A stretch of 64,000 nt of DNA from Neurospora tetraspora (taxonomy: Eukaryota; Ascomycota; Sordariomycetes; Sordariales; Sordariaceae), in the NCBI RefSeq assembly GCF_033439725.1, contig NW_026944387.1, positions 2,108,001 to 2,172,000 on the forward strand. Reading direction: 5' to 3'. Numbering within the stretch: position 1 is the stretch's first letter; every line of letters starts with the position of its first letter. The notes under the pieces are model-generated. The model was not told the origin of the DNA, did not search any database, and saw nothing but the letters and a program-made list of their open reading frames with translations. Position numbers and translations under genes: made by a program. This document shows positions 44,757 through 56,500 of this stretch, piece after piece.

Positions 44757-45783
44757 CTTGATTAATTATGGGGTATTGAAGACGTGGAAAAGAAGAAAAG
44801 ATTATGGCGTCGTATTTGCTTGTATAAGTTATGAAGGAAATCAGAGAGGTATGAAGTAGAGGTAGCAGAAAGGCAAAAGGCCGTCTCGTTGGGGATTGCT
44901 GTTCAGTTGGATCACCACTGGAATGGAAGCTGCAAGCTACAGTGGACGGCCAGGCGACACGATGAACCCGTCTCGATGGAGCTTGACGCTTGCGCAGTGA
45001 TCCCTGTCGAATGATGTGGTCCAGCTGGCAAGAAGTCAAGGTGAGCAAAGGTGAAACTCGGTGAGTGGGGCTTTGTCGTGTCCTTGGTAGGCTCACCGTG
45101 GTGTGACGTTGTTCCTTCGGGTCGGAGGCTTGAAGTGGACCCTTTCGAGACAAGGTGGGGCAAGGGTGAGGCCCGGGCAGGGGCACGTTAACCCCACGCG
45201 GCCCCTCGCCTCTCCCGTCCCGCTGTAAAAGTCCACTGAACATGCATATGATAGCGCCGTGAGCGCATGGCTTTTTACCCCGAATCTCGCAAGTGCCGTG
45301 GCAGCGTCACTTACAAAAAGTTGGGATGGAATCTCAACCAGACCATTTTGACGCTCCTTCCAAAATAACTTGATCAAATCTGCGACGATTCTGTTTGTTT
45401 GCTAAAAAGAATTTTCTTGCGCACAGAAATCAGTCGCGTCCTTGTTGTGGTATTTAATGGGGCGTTGTTGACTTTTTTTCTTGTTTTCTTCTTTTCCCCT
45501 CCAACCACTTTCTCCAAATATCGTTGAAGACTTGAAATACCGGCGGGTTCGGTTACTGTCGCGCTTCTCCACGAACCTCGGCTTCTACTTTCGCGCCACT
45601 ACAACTTGCAACTCTCCTTTCGCTCACTCACTCAAGTCTTCCTCGCTCTACAATACTATACTCTTCCAAGCACATCTTCTTCCTCACTCTTTTAATATAT
45701 AACCTTCTACTTCGTATTCTCTTTCTCTGATCTTGCCGTCACCAACGCTTCTCGAGCCTTTGCTTCCACCAAACTCGCTCAAG
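44757..45783. promoter_or_regulatory. Divergent promoter region, SEC13 / PEX20
   Basis: About 1.03 kb. From 45470 to 45780 it is a pyrimidine-rich leader (CTTC, TCTCTTTC runs) typical of PEX20-side 5' UTR. No further gene is supported. Confidence 0.55.
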
Positions 45784-47076
45784 ATGTCTGATAGCATGTG
45801 CGGCCCGTCCAACGGCGCCAAGAACCTTCTCGCGCACGCTGATCGCGACCGTACTCTTCATCAGGACCGCCTGGTGAATTCGCCCAACTCGGCCGCCGAT
45901 GCTGTATGATATGATCTCTTTCTTTTGTCACGTCGTAGAATACCTAACGCAACTCGATGCTAACATCCCATCCAGTCCCTGAGGAACCGTCCCTCCTTCG
46001 CTGCTGATGGCGCCTTCGAGAATTTCCAACAGGCCCCTATGCTCGACGCCCCGGGTCCTTCCCTCGGCTTCGCTCAGAACAACCTAGTCCTGAACAACCC
46101 AGGCGCCCCGGCTTTCCATGCTGGTCAAGCGCCTGGTGTCTTTGGTCATGCGGTCGGAGGTGCGCCGGCTACGGCCACTCCCATGCACTCCTCCGGTGCC
46201 GTTGCCCACGGTTGGGTCGACCAGTTCTCCAGCATGCAGCTCCATCAGGACACAGTTCACGCGGCCTCGACCATGTCACCGCAAGCCAGGTCGGCAGCCA
46301 TGTCTACTGCAACCCACAACCCCATGATGGGCTTGCAGGACGACCATATGGCCTACAATACTCACCAGTTCGGCGGTATGGGAATGGGTGTGGGTATGGG
46401 CATGGGAATGTCCATGGACGATCCTTTTGTCATGCATGACACAGGCCTGAACAATTTCACTCACCAGCAGCCTCAGTTCGGCCTCAACGACCACGTCGAG
46501 ACGGCTCTGGACGTCGAAGCCTTCAACAAAGCATTTGGCGAGTACGACGAGAGTTCCTTTGAGCAAGAACTCGCTGAGTGGGCCGAGAAGGAAAAGGCCG
46601 AGAAGGCTCAGCAAGCTCAGCAAGAGTTTGAGGCCGCCGAGGCCGAATGGATGGCGCAGCATGGTCCGACTGCCGAGAACAACACCAAAGTTGGCCCCCC
46701 CACCGACGAGGAGATGGCCATCATTGATGCTGATCTGGAGAACCTCGCCCAAGAGCAGGAAGCCGCCAAGAGGCTTCAGGAAGCCGAGGCTCGTCGTCGC
46801 GAGGGCAACGAGGAGCTTGCCAAGGCTGCCAACGCCATTTTGACCTCCGTCGCCGACAACCAGTCAGAGAAATTTCAGAAGTCCACCTTTCTTGATCTGA
46901 TGCGTCGCATCGGAAACAGAGAGGTCGAGGTCGATGGCGACAAGCTGGTTGACGTCGCCACTGGCGAGAAGGTCAACACCAGCCCTTCCGACCTCGGCCC
47001 CACCGACGATGTCTCCGGCCCTGCGGATGCGAACGACAAGGGCAAAGCTCCGGCTGAGCCTGCTTCTTCTGCTTGA
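45784..47076 (+). CDS. pex20: Peroxin-20, PTS2 import co-receptor
   Basis: Exons 45784-45903 and 45976-47076 (72-nt intron) encode 406 aa. The N-terminus MSDSMCGPSNGAKNLLAHAD ... DRTLHQDRL carries the conserved cysteine (C6) and nearby Lys used for ubiquitin-dependent recycling in the Pex20/Pex18/Pex21/Pex5L family. A W-x3-F motif (W120-VDQF) fits Pex13/Pex14 binding. A Gly-Met-rich stretch, an acidic Ala/Glu coiled segment and the C-terminal Pex7-binding-type region (EKFQKSTFLDLMRRIGNREV, VEVDGDKLVDV) follow. It works with Pex7 to bring PTS2 cargo, such as thiolase, to peroxisomes. The remainder is low-complexity. Confidence 0.88.
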
Positions 47077-48052
47077 GCTTTCGGCACCTCGCATTACTAC
47101 AGTATTTCTCGCTTTTGTTACGGCTTTGTTACGGTTTAGGGGACATCGACACGGTGTCATGTCGAGCATTCGATTTTGTTGCTGCGCATTTCCGAGCATG
47201 GACTGGTTCCCACGGGACGTGTTTTCACATTGCTGGTTTAGAAGGAAAAAGTTTACATAGGGAAGGAACTGTTTTGTACCAAAAGGATTTGCTTCAGTCA
47301 TGGCTAGGGTTGGGTCCGGTATCATGGGTTTGGTTTGGGCATGGCGTTCAAGATGGCCAGGAGGCTAGGCGGCGCACGGTTCATACCTTTTCTCTCACTG
47401 CTTGTTTAGATGTCAGCATTGTTTCGGAGTATAACTATTACACCGGCGTAGTAGGCATTTGTTACTGTACTTTAGTTTATTCTCACAACAAGCAGGAGGC
47501 TTTTTAATCACATGTCAGCGTGGACTCATGCCCTGGCCGCCGTGATTTGCGTGAATATCTGCGACTACATTATCACCGACTTTGCTTCTCGGACAAATCG
47601 TCATCACCGGACAAGTGAGCAGTGGAGCATGGAACTCGTGGGGTCCCGTGTCTCGTGTCTCGTGCCGTGTGCTGTCGGATGCCGCCGTGCGGGGCGGGGC
47701 TTCCCCGGACGGGATCGCCAATCGGTCACGGGTGGGATGCTAGGATGATGCCATGCCGAGGCACGCCATTTAAACGACCGCAAACGACCGCCGTCATTTG
47801 TCATCCGTATTGTCAACTTCGTAATGCTTACTCATTAGGACATCACGTCGATGAAGCTATTCGGATAATATTTGACTTCACCTCACCTCCAGTTTTTATT
47901 TACTTACTCCAACTCACTCGCACCCACCTTCACCCAATCTCTCTAGATTCAGAAACCAACCCCGACCATCCCACTCACCTCATCCTCCATCTACTCACCT
48001 TGAACCCATCCAAAACCGAGATCGATCCTACACTTTCAAGCCAAACACCACA
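47077..48052. other. Intergenic region between tandem plus-strand genes
   Basis: 3' UTR of PEX20 and promoter of the DOPA-dioxygenase-like gene; imperfect repeats of CCGTGTC/TCTCGTG near 47643-47690. No gene seen. Confidence 0.5.
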
Positions 48053-48685
48053 ATGCCCTCCCAAAGACCAACCTACAAATCCCCTCTAGAAGGCTACGAA
48101 AATGCCCCTCCCCCCCCCACCGAAAGGGCCGAAGACGGCAAGAGTCTCCTCAACATCCAAACCGGCGTCCTCAGCAGCGCCTACGAAAAGTTTCCCGAGC
48201 CCTTAGACAACGGGCGACGAGGTGCCTTGTACGTTTTTTCCCCCTCACTCATATCAATATCCCAATACCACTACTGCGGTTCACTAACCCTTCCCCGCCA
48301 AAGCGACGTCCACATCTACCACCTCCCCAACCACCCCGCCCAAGCCCAGTACGCCGCCGAGTTGCACTCCCGCATCCGCCGTGAATTCCCAGAGTTACGG
48401 ATCTACACCTTCTGGAGCAAACCCGTCGGTCCGCACCCGATCGCCATGTTCGAGGTCAATATCTTTACGCCGGCGCAGTTTGGCGCTTTTGTCGGGTGGT
48501 TGGCGGTTTGGAGAGGTCCGTTGAGCGTGTTGATTCATCCGAATACGACGGAGAAGACGATTGAGGAAGGGGGGGAGATGAGTGAGGCGGAGAAGGAGGC
48601 GAGGAATCATACGGAGAGAGCGATTTGGATGGGGGAGAGGGTGGTGTTGAATACGGATTTGTTTTGGGAGGTTATGGATCACTAA
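48053..48685 (+). CDS. DOPA 4,5-dioxygenase-family protein
   Basis: Exons 48053-48228 and 48304-48685 join at phase 2 to give 185 aa. The family signature is DVHIYHLPNHPAQAQYAAEL, FPELRIYTFWSKPVGPHPIA, MFEVNIFTPAQFGAFVGWLA and the HPNT motif of GPLSVLIHPNTTEKT. The family is named after basidiomycete DOPA extradiol dioxygenase, but most ascomycete members are uncharacterised. The 75-nt intron (GTACGT, CACTAACC branch site, AAG acceptor) has no stop in frame, so reading through it gives an alternative 210-aa product; splicing creates the conserved F-DVHIY junction, so I prefer the spliced form. Confidence 0.85.
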   Translation: MPSQRPTYKSPLEGYENAPPPPTERAEDGKSLLNIQTGVLSSAYEKFPEPLDNGRRGALYVFSPSLISISQYHYCGSLTLPRQSDVHIYHLPNHPAQAQYAAELHSRIRREFPELRIYTFWSKPVGPHPIAMFEVNIFTPAQFGAFVGWLAVWRGPLSVLIHPNTTEKTIEEGGEMSEAEKEARNHTERAIWMGERVVLNTDLFWEVMDH

Positions 48686-50263
48686 AAAAGGGGAAGGGGG
48701 ATGGATAGTGAGGGGTGAGGATGGAAGGGAAGGACGGTTCTGGCTGGGGATGGGATGTGATATCCCATGATGAAAGGAAAAGATGAGGTCATGATACCTG
48801 GGCTTGAGATGAGGATCTTTTCTCGCATTTCTTATCTTCCTATTAACGACACAAACTGCACTGTTCATCTTCTGTCGAGCCTATATGCTCAAAGGGTAAC
48901 TCCCCTCTCCGAAGCCGGCTGTCTTGAAGACCCTATCTCCTCTTCAGCCCAGTAGGTATACTGTTTGGGTGTAGTACTTAACCGCGCTGAACCACCCAAC
49001 TACCCTACCGTGGCGTTCCTCGGCACCCCTTAAATCATATCAATCCCGCCCATCATGCGCCATGCTTTCACATGTCTAAATATAAGCTTTTTCTCCAAAA
49101 CTTTCCTATTTGGGCACGTTATCTGATAACTGTGTGTGGCGCCTCAGGCGCGTCTACTGTCGAACGTATGCAACTGTGCATCGTGGACGAACGAGTTGTT
49201 GATCCTGTCCCCTTTTGAGGTTGTATAATTGTTCCGTCTTACCTCTTGGCTTGAATGGCGTGCGTGGGTCGACCTGGTCGGGTGGGTGTGATTGAGGTTT
49301 AAGCTTGGTCTTGGCGTGTTTCTAGGGGGAGAGAGAGAAGAGGATGTATAAAAAAAATTTCATTGGCGCCTGTCTCGTTCGCTTTGTTCGAAATTCTGGC
49401 TGGTGATAAGAACACTAGAGTGACAATATTCAGGTCGTTTGTTCGAAAACTTACGGGTTGTGGGACGCTGAGTGGGACGTTGGAACTGGTTGTTGAAGAA
49501 TAACCAACCGTTCGAAGACTAAGAGTAATGAATAGGTACCCTCTTCTACTCAACGTAGATGTGCAAGTGAGGAAGATACATAGGTATCTCGTCGAAGAAT
49601 GATTAAATACACACAAGCCACCTTTACCAGGGCACTCCTCCCATTCATTGGTCACACTCCATAAAGCTTGATCTTCCTCCCCAGACTCGCTAAACACTCC
49701 TGCCGTGTGCCTGCATCTCCAGCTGTCTTGATTTACCTTTTTCAGCTGGTAGGGGTCCTGTTACACCAAAAAGGGGGTATCCTTTCCTATCTCGACATCG
49801 AATCGACAATGCGAGGGTGTGGTGCAAAGGTGTTGTGCATAATGTGTGGGAAAATAGACGATTATCGTGAGCGGTTCCTGGATGAGATGAGGGAGGGGTT
49901 GAAGGAGACTTTGAGGAAGACGCCTCGTCTAGTTCAGCGCTGATCTAGTGTCTATGCGCTTTGCGCGTAGTTGGTAGACGGGATTGGGGTCGTGGTTCTG
50001 ATGAAGTGGTTTTCGCGGAAATTTTCTAACTTGACTTTCTCTTTTGGTCTCCCCTTTTGTGTATCAACTTGACATATTCCACGCAAGTCTTTGGTGTTGT
50101 GCGGTTGAGCCGGCCGTTCTGTATCATCACTCTGCTTTGATCCGGTCCAGATTGTTCAACTCCAGCTGCCGTCCCTTTGCCAAACTTTGATATCATCTTA
50201 CCTACCTGTTGCCTTCAACCTATATACCCCCGATTTCTTGACACGGTCTTTTCCCTTAAGACG
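48686..50263. other. Intergenic region, 1.6 kb, no convincing gene
   Basis: Frames on both strands are short. One small plus-strand ORF (49809-49943, 44 aa, MRGCGAKVLCIMCGKIDDY...) has an ATG, but I have no other support for it. The last 100 bp is the pyrimidine-rich leader of the next gene. Confidence 0.5.
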
Positions 50264-52515
50264 ATGCGTCGACAACATCGATCATCCCCACTGCCGCTCC
50301 TAGGCCTGCTAGGAGTCGCAAAGGCCGCACAAGTCGTCTACATCACCGACCTGGCGATATACAACTCCTTGGTACCTTACCTCCACCCTCTTTCAATCCT
50401 TCCTTCCGTCAGACTGCATACCCCCTCTGCCCTTACACAGTAAAGAAAGTAGAGCTGATGATTTCCCATCCAACACGAAGGCACCATGCGCCCAAACCGC
50501 CCTCTCCTACAACGTCCAAGGCCAGACCCGCGACGCCTGTCCCGCCGCAGTCGGGGAACTCCAAGGCTGCGTCTGCACCAAGAACAACAATTTCGCGGCC
50601 ATCAAGTCCGACGTCTCCAAGTCCGTCAACTACTACTGCGGGTCGACGGCTACCGAGGACCAGGCGTCGGCGGCGACGGTGCTCAGCGCGTATTGCAGCC
50701 AGGACAAGCTGCCCGAATTTCCACAACCGTCGATTTCGGTGACGCAGTACATTACTGATGTGCCGGAGGTGGCTGCGTTGGCGCCTTGTGCGTTTAGTGC
50801 GCTTGGTTATGCTGTCAAGGAAATGGTTAGGGAAGCCCCTGGGGCTTTTCTTCGATCAGGCGGTACTGATACTGATATGAATATGCTCACAGGGACGCGA
50901 ACGTTGTCCATCGGACTTAGCAGCCTACGCTACCTGTGCTTGCCAAAAGAACCAGAACTCTCTGCTGGCGAGCCAACTCATCAACTCATCGGTCAAGTAC
51001 TACTGCGAAAGCCACACGGCCGATGTCTCGTCGGCTCAGGAAATGTGGTCGGCGTGGTGTAAACTGAACGATGGCACGTCGGCGTTTCCTAAGCCGAGTA
51101 ACCCTCCCGGCGATAGTAAGTTTGATAGTGATGGATATGAGCTTGTTGACATGGTTCGGTTTGCTGATCGAGTGATTGATCGAAAGTGACGTACTATATC
51201 AAGGACCTGCCACAGTATAGCTCATTGGCTAAATGCGCTGCTTCGGCCGTATCTTATGCTGTTCAAGGGGTAAGAACAACATGCGTTTTCTCGTTCAAGA
51301 TCACGCCCCCATGCTGACACTTTTGGTGAAATAGCAAGCTCGTGAGCTGTGTCCTGATGGGTCCCAGGCACTCGCCTCCTGTGTCTGTCTCAAGGACCAA
51401 ATGCTTGGTCTGGTGACAAGTTCCATCACCGCGAGCGTCAAATACAGCTGTGGTTCGACAGCAACGGACGATATAACATCTGCAATGGCTGTAAGTGTAT
51501 ACACTCTCAACCAATGTCCAAATACCTCATAGCTAACACTCGACAACAGGTCCTGGACTTGTACTGCAGTGCTGCCAACAACAAGCTCGTCGCAAATGGG
51601 GTTACCGCCTCGGTATCCCAGGCAGACCCAAGCCCAACAGCCCAGAGTGGCAGTAGGGCCAACGGTGGTCCCCAGGCTACTGCCAGCAGCGGTAGTGGTT
51701 CCGGATCTGGCTCCGGCTCTGGTAGCAATTCCGGCGATGGCAGTACGGGAGGCGCCAATAACGGGGGGAGCGGTAGCGGTAATACAGGCAGAAAATCTTC
51801 CAACACCGCGGTTATTGCTGGCGCCGTCGTTGGCGTACTCGTTGGACTGGGCATCATTGCCGCTCTCATCTTCTTCTTCATCCGCAAGTCGAAGCAACGC
51901 AAGGCCACGGAGCAGACCAATTCCCCGAATCCCATCAATGATTTCGTTGCTGACGGAGGTAAACCCGAACTTGCTGGCAATCCTGTTGTTGGCGGCGCTG
52001 CTGCTGCCGCCGCCGCCCCGCCCTCGCCGCCAAGTCGTTCCACAAGCATGCTCAAGGACGGAACCAGAGTCAGTAGCGTGTCCCCAGTGTCGGCTGGTGC
52101 GGGCGGATTTCCCCCTCCCCCGTTGACGGCCGAGCTTCAAGGCCAGGGACCTCCGCATCCGCTTAACAGCACGGAGCTACAGGGCCAAAGGGCACCGCGC
52201 CCATTCAATGGTGCTGAACTCCAAGGTCAAGGACCGCCGCACCCGCTCAATAGCACCGAGCTTCACGGGCAGACGCCTGCGTATTCTCCAATGCCTAACA
52301 CTGCCGAATTGCACGCACCGTATGGTGTAGCGCAGAACTCATCGCAACCGATGACCCAAGGTCCCTCGCCAGTTTCTCCAATGAACAATGCCTCAGAGCT
52401 CCAGGGGCAAGGGGCGATTTATCCAGGCCCGAACCGGCAGGAGTTGCAAGGCCAGGGGGCGCCTCTCCAGTTCATGCCGCAGACACGAGATGATGGGACA
52501 ACAGCGGCCGGCTGA
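50264..52515 (+). CDS. Receptor-like single-pass membrane protein with three tandem six-Cys modules and ELQGQ tail repeats
   Basis: Six exons (50264-50371, 50481-50825, 50893-51115, 51187-51269, 51335-51490, 51550-52515) give 626 aa. A signal peptide (LPLLGLLGVAKAAQ) leads to three repeats of ~95 residues, each opening with YITDL/YIKDLP-like sequence, then S/A-LAPCA or LAKCA, a CP pair, C-x-C (CVCTK, CACQK, CVCLK), a YYCGS/YSCGS Cys and a final YC/WC. That is six Cys each, not the eight of CFEM. A Gly/Ser linker, one transmembrane helix (VIAGAVVGVLVGLGIIAALI) and a basic stop-transfer follow. The cytoplasmic tail carries about six imperfect copies of (A/T)ELQGQ-GPPHPLN. Similar Cys modules occur in other filamentous-fungal membrane proteins; function unknown, surface sensing inferred. 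Confidence 0.85.
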
Positions 52516-53596
52516 ACTGCAGCCGACGGCGTGGCAGTCAGGTCTGGTACCGGGATTTCATGAGATGGATGGGCATGGAAGAGGAAGGGCCGGGCAGCCT
52601 TGATCAGGGAAGCCGGGGAAAGATGGGGGCGGGATGTCATGATATGACCGAAGTGAAAGTCTGTGGGGTGGAGTTAATCAGGGTCTAGAATAATGTCGTG
52701 TACCAAAGGGTGGATGTAAGGGAAAGAACAAAGAGCAGAGCAAATGGGTGACCTTGATATAACAACCCCATGCAAACAACCTCGAGTTCCATACCTCTAC
52801 CATCCCTTACCTTGACCATAGCAGGAAGTCTCGAGAACGGCCAGGTCGGCATGAGTATCGACAGCAGGCTCGTTTCACTTCCGAGGACTCGACTTTCGCT
52901 TCTGAACCGAATAATGGTAATGAAGCTTTCGTAGTTTACCAATTATCAAGACTTATAAATATTGAGTGGGTGACCTCATAAATCGGGTAGTAGTAGAGAG
53001 TCTCCCTTGAGGCGAGAGAAGCGTGAATCTGTGCCGGTGATGAGTGATGTTTGTCGTTAGGTCCAACAACGAGAAAGCGGTTGGAGCTTTTTTGGAGGTC
53101 GAGACGCACAGACCACACCAACTGGGCTCCATGGAAGTGCGTGCTACAGTGCTCCGGCAGGTACCTCAGCACCTGCCGTTGGCGGACAGGTACCTGAAAG
53201 GCAGCGGCCCCACAGAAGCTTTTCAGGTGGGCCCCTTCTGCCACCCTGCTGGCCAGCGCGACAGTTCCGCGCTAACCCAAAGCAGTCGCAGGTGTTGGAA
53301 GTCGCAGTGCAGTCCCCCCGTCACTCCAACCAAGCAAGACCAAGCTGCGACTTCCATCGACTGGCAGCGTCAAAGAAATTCCAAAACAACACTTGGACTC
53401 ACTTCCGCATCACCACGCTCCCGACCACCCCGAGGTCATCCACTTTCGCGACTTTCCTTTTTATTCCCACCGACAGCAGCGCCCCCAAGTCGACCTGAGA
53501 TCTGTTACGACTATTCCGCAATCGACCCGTTGTCGCGTGTTTCGTGTGTGTTTGCGGTCTCGCCCATTCATGCACCGCTAAGCCGTTGCTCCCAAG
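52516..53596. other. Intergenic region upstream of MLP1
   Basis: About 1.1 kb. AGGTACCT occurs twice (53159-53166 and 53188-53195) about 400 bp before the MLP1 start. The nearer part is C-rich leader. No gene seen. Confidence 0.5.
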
Positions 53597-56500
53597 ATGG
53601 CGGCGGCCGAGGTGGACGTGGGCTATCTCTCGACCCAGGTCGGCGTACCTGAGCCCGATCTGAATTCCGCCCTTACCGCGCCGACTCCAGACCTGGTCAA
53701 GACCATATTCGAAGCTGTCATAGCCAAGATCCGTGCCCTCGAAGAGGACAAGTTCCAGCTGGGAATTGAGCTGGAAGGCGCCATCCGAAGCTCAGAGTCG
53801 CGCTGTGAGCAGTTCAAGGCCACCACCGACAAGGCCCTCAAGGAAGTTGACGAGCTCCGTCAGAAACTACAAGATGAAGGCAAGACCTTCTCCCCTCCCC
53901 TCCCAAGCCTCGCCGCGCCTTACTGCTAACACGTCTGTGTCGCACAGAGACCAAACGGCGGTCTATAGAGAATGAGCTACAGACCCTCAAGTCGTCGGGA
54001 TCGACCTCCCTTTCCGAAATCGAGACCCTCCGTGCGCGTATTGCCTCGCTCGAGACTTCGAATCGCGAAACCCTTGCCATTGTCGACTCCAAGACCCAGG
54101 CCAACGCCACCCTGGCCGAGGAGCTTCAGACCCAACACAAGAAGATCCTCAAGCTGAACCAGGAGGTCACGTCGCTCAATCAGGCTGTCCAGACCGCACA
54201 GACTACCGCCAATTCCGCAAAGTATCGTGAGGAGGCTTTGAAGCAGGAACTGGAGCATGCGAGACGCACCAACGACTGGCTGGACAACGAGCTCAAGACC
54301 AAGAATGCCGAAGCGATCAAATTCCGCAAGGAGAAGGGTGCCCGCATCGCCGAGCTGCAACGCCTAAACGAGGACGCGAACTCGACCATCGAATCACTCA
54401 CTAGAAGCGAGCAGGTTCTCCGCAAGCGACTCCAGGAGGCACAAGAGAAGGCCGAGGAAGCCTTGACCAAGGTCCAGCAACTCCAGGAAGCCGCTGCCCG
54501 TACCGAAGAGGGTTTCAAGCAGGAGCTCGAATCCGCCAAGCGTCTTGTTGAGCTCAAGGATCAACAGTCTGAGACTCACCGTAACCGCTTGAAGGAGGTC
54601 GAGTTGAGACTGGAGCAGATCAAGGACGATCACGCCGACGAGATCAGACGCATCAGACGTGAACTGGAACAAGAAAAGGAGGATCACGCGCAGACGGAGC
54701 AGCGCGCCCAGGAGCTGCAGAATGAAGTTGACCGTATCAAGGCGTCCGGTGATTCTCGCGGTAGATCTCCGGCCACTGGACCTCAAACCCCCAAGGGTGA
54801 CGGCTCCTTTACCGCTGCTCGTGCGGGATCTCCCTTCGGTACTCCGCTCTCAATTCGCGGGAGAGCCGGCCAGCGTGCTACCGATGCCCTCGAGGAGCTT
54901 TACAACGTGAAGGGCCAGCTTGCTGGTGAGAAGCGGCGTTGCAAGAAGCTACAGGAAGAACTCGACGATGCGGTCGCCATGCTGGAAGCCAAGATGCCTG
55001 AAATCGACGAGCTCACTGCTGAGTCGGAACGTCTCAAGAACGAGACAATTCAGATGTCACAACTCCTCGAGCAGTCTTACGAGGAGCGCGATCTTGCCGT
55101 CAAGACCCAGAGGAAGGCCGAGGGAGCTGCGGCTACGGCCCAGGCTGAGGTCAAGATTCTTCGCGGGCAGCTGCGCGATCTGAGCACTCAAGTTCATGTA
55201 CTCTGCTTCAACATTCATGCACAGGAAAAGGGTCTCGATAAGTTGACAGAAGAAGAAGCTGCCAAGTTCGAGAGGCTCAAGAGGGGCGAAGTTACCGAAA
55301 ATGCGCTTGAAGACATGTCGGATACTCACCAGTACATTACCGAGAAGTTTGTCGCTTTCACAAACATCTACGAACTGCAGGAGAAGAACCAGGAGCTTCT
55401 GCGTGTGGTTCGTGACCTCGCCGACAAAATGGAGAACGAGGAGGCGATGGCTGAGAAGCAGCAAGCAGCCCAGGATCATGAGGAGGTCCAGCAACTTCGT
55501 ATCGTTGTCACGACACTTCAAGACGAGGTCAAGTCGATTACCGTACGCATGAAGAGCTACATGACGGAGAGAGACATGTTCCGTCGCATGCTCCAACAGC
55601 GAGCCAACCCTGCCGAAATTCGCGCTGCCCTGGGCGAGGATGTAAGCCAACGTGAAGTTCTCGCTAGCATCGAGCAAAACTCCACCGAAGATGCAGACCT
55701 CGCTGCGGCCTATAGGGAGCTACAGGCTCAGTACGACTCTTACCGAAACGACCAAACGACTGAACGGAAGTCTCTTAAGGAGCAGATTGACAAGCTATCC
55801 TCGGAGAAGGGCTCGCTTCAGGCTGAGATTGCTAAGGTCTCCAGCCAGCTTACGCTCGCTACGGAACGCTACAGCATGCTGGAATCCAACTTCAAGGCAG
55901 CCCAGAGTGAGAACCAGCAGCTACAAGAGAGAAACCAGGCCCTGTCCGAGTCTGGTGTTAAGCAAGATCTGCGGGTACAGCAGATTGCCGAGGACCTGGT
56001 TGAGGCTCGTGGCTTGGCTGAGAGTCTCCGAAGCGAGAATGCCAACCTCAAGGCCGAAAAGAACCTGTGGAAGACGATCCAGGAACGCTTGAACCAGGAT
56101 AACGAGAGTCTTGCACAGGAGAAAGCTAGGCTTAACACTCTATTGACCAACCAACAATTCCTTCTCAATGAGCGCGAGCTCAGCGAGTCTGAGGCAAAGC
56201 GCAGACAACAAACCCAGATCGACGCTCTTGAGGCAGAACTCTCCACTACTAAGCGCAAGCTTTCTGAGGAGATGGAGGAGAGCAAGAAGATTCAGCTCAG
56301 GAAAGAGTTCGACTCCCAGCAATACCAGAAACGCATTGACGAGCTCACTACGATGATCAGCCAGGTCAAGGAGGAGAATGTGGCCGCCAAGACTACTCGC
56401 GATCATCTTCAGGCACGCGTTGGTGAACTTGAGGTTGAGCTTCGTAACGCGCAAGAACGTGCCGATCGTCTCCGTCCCCTGCCAACACCCAGGGCACAGC

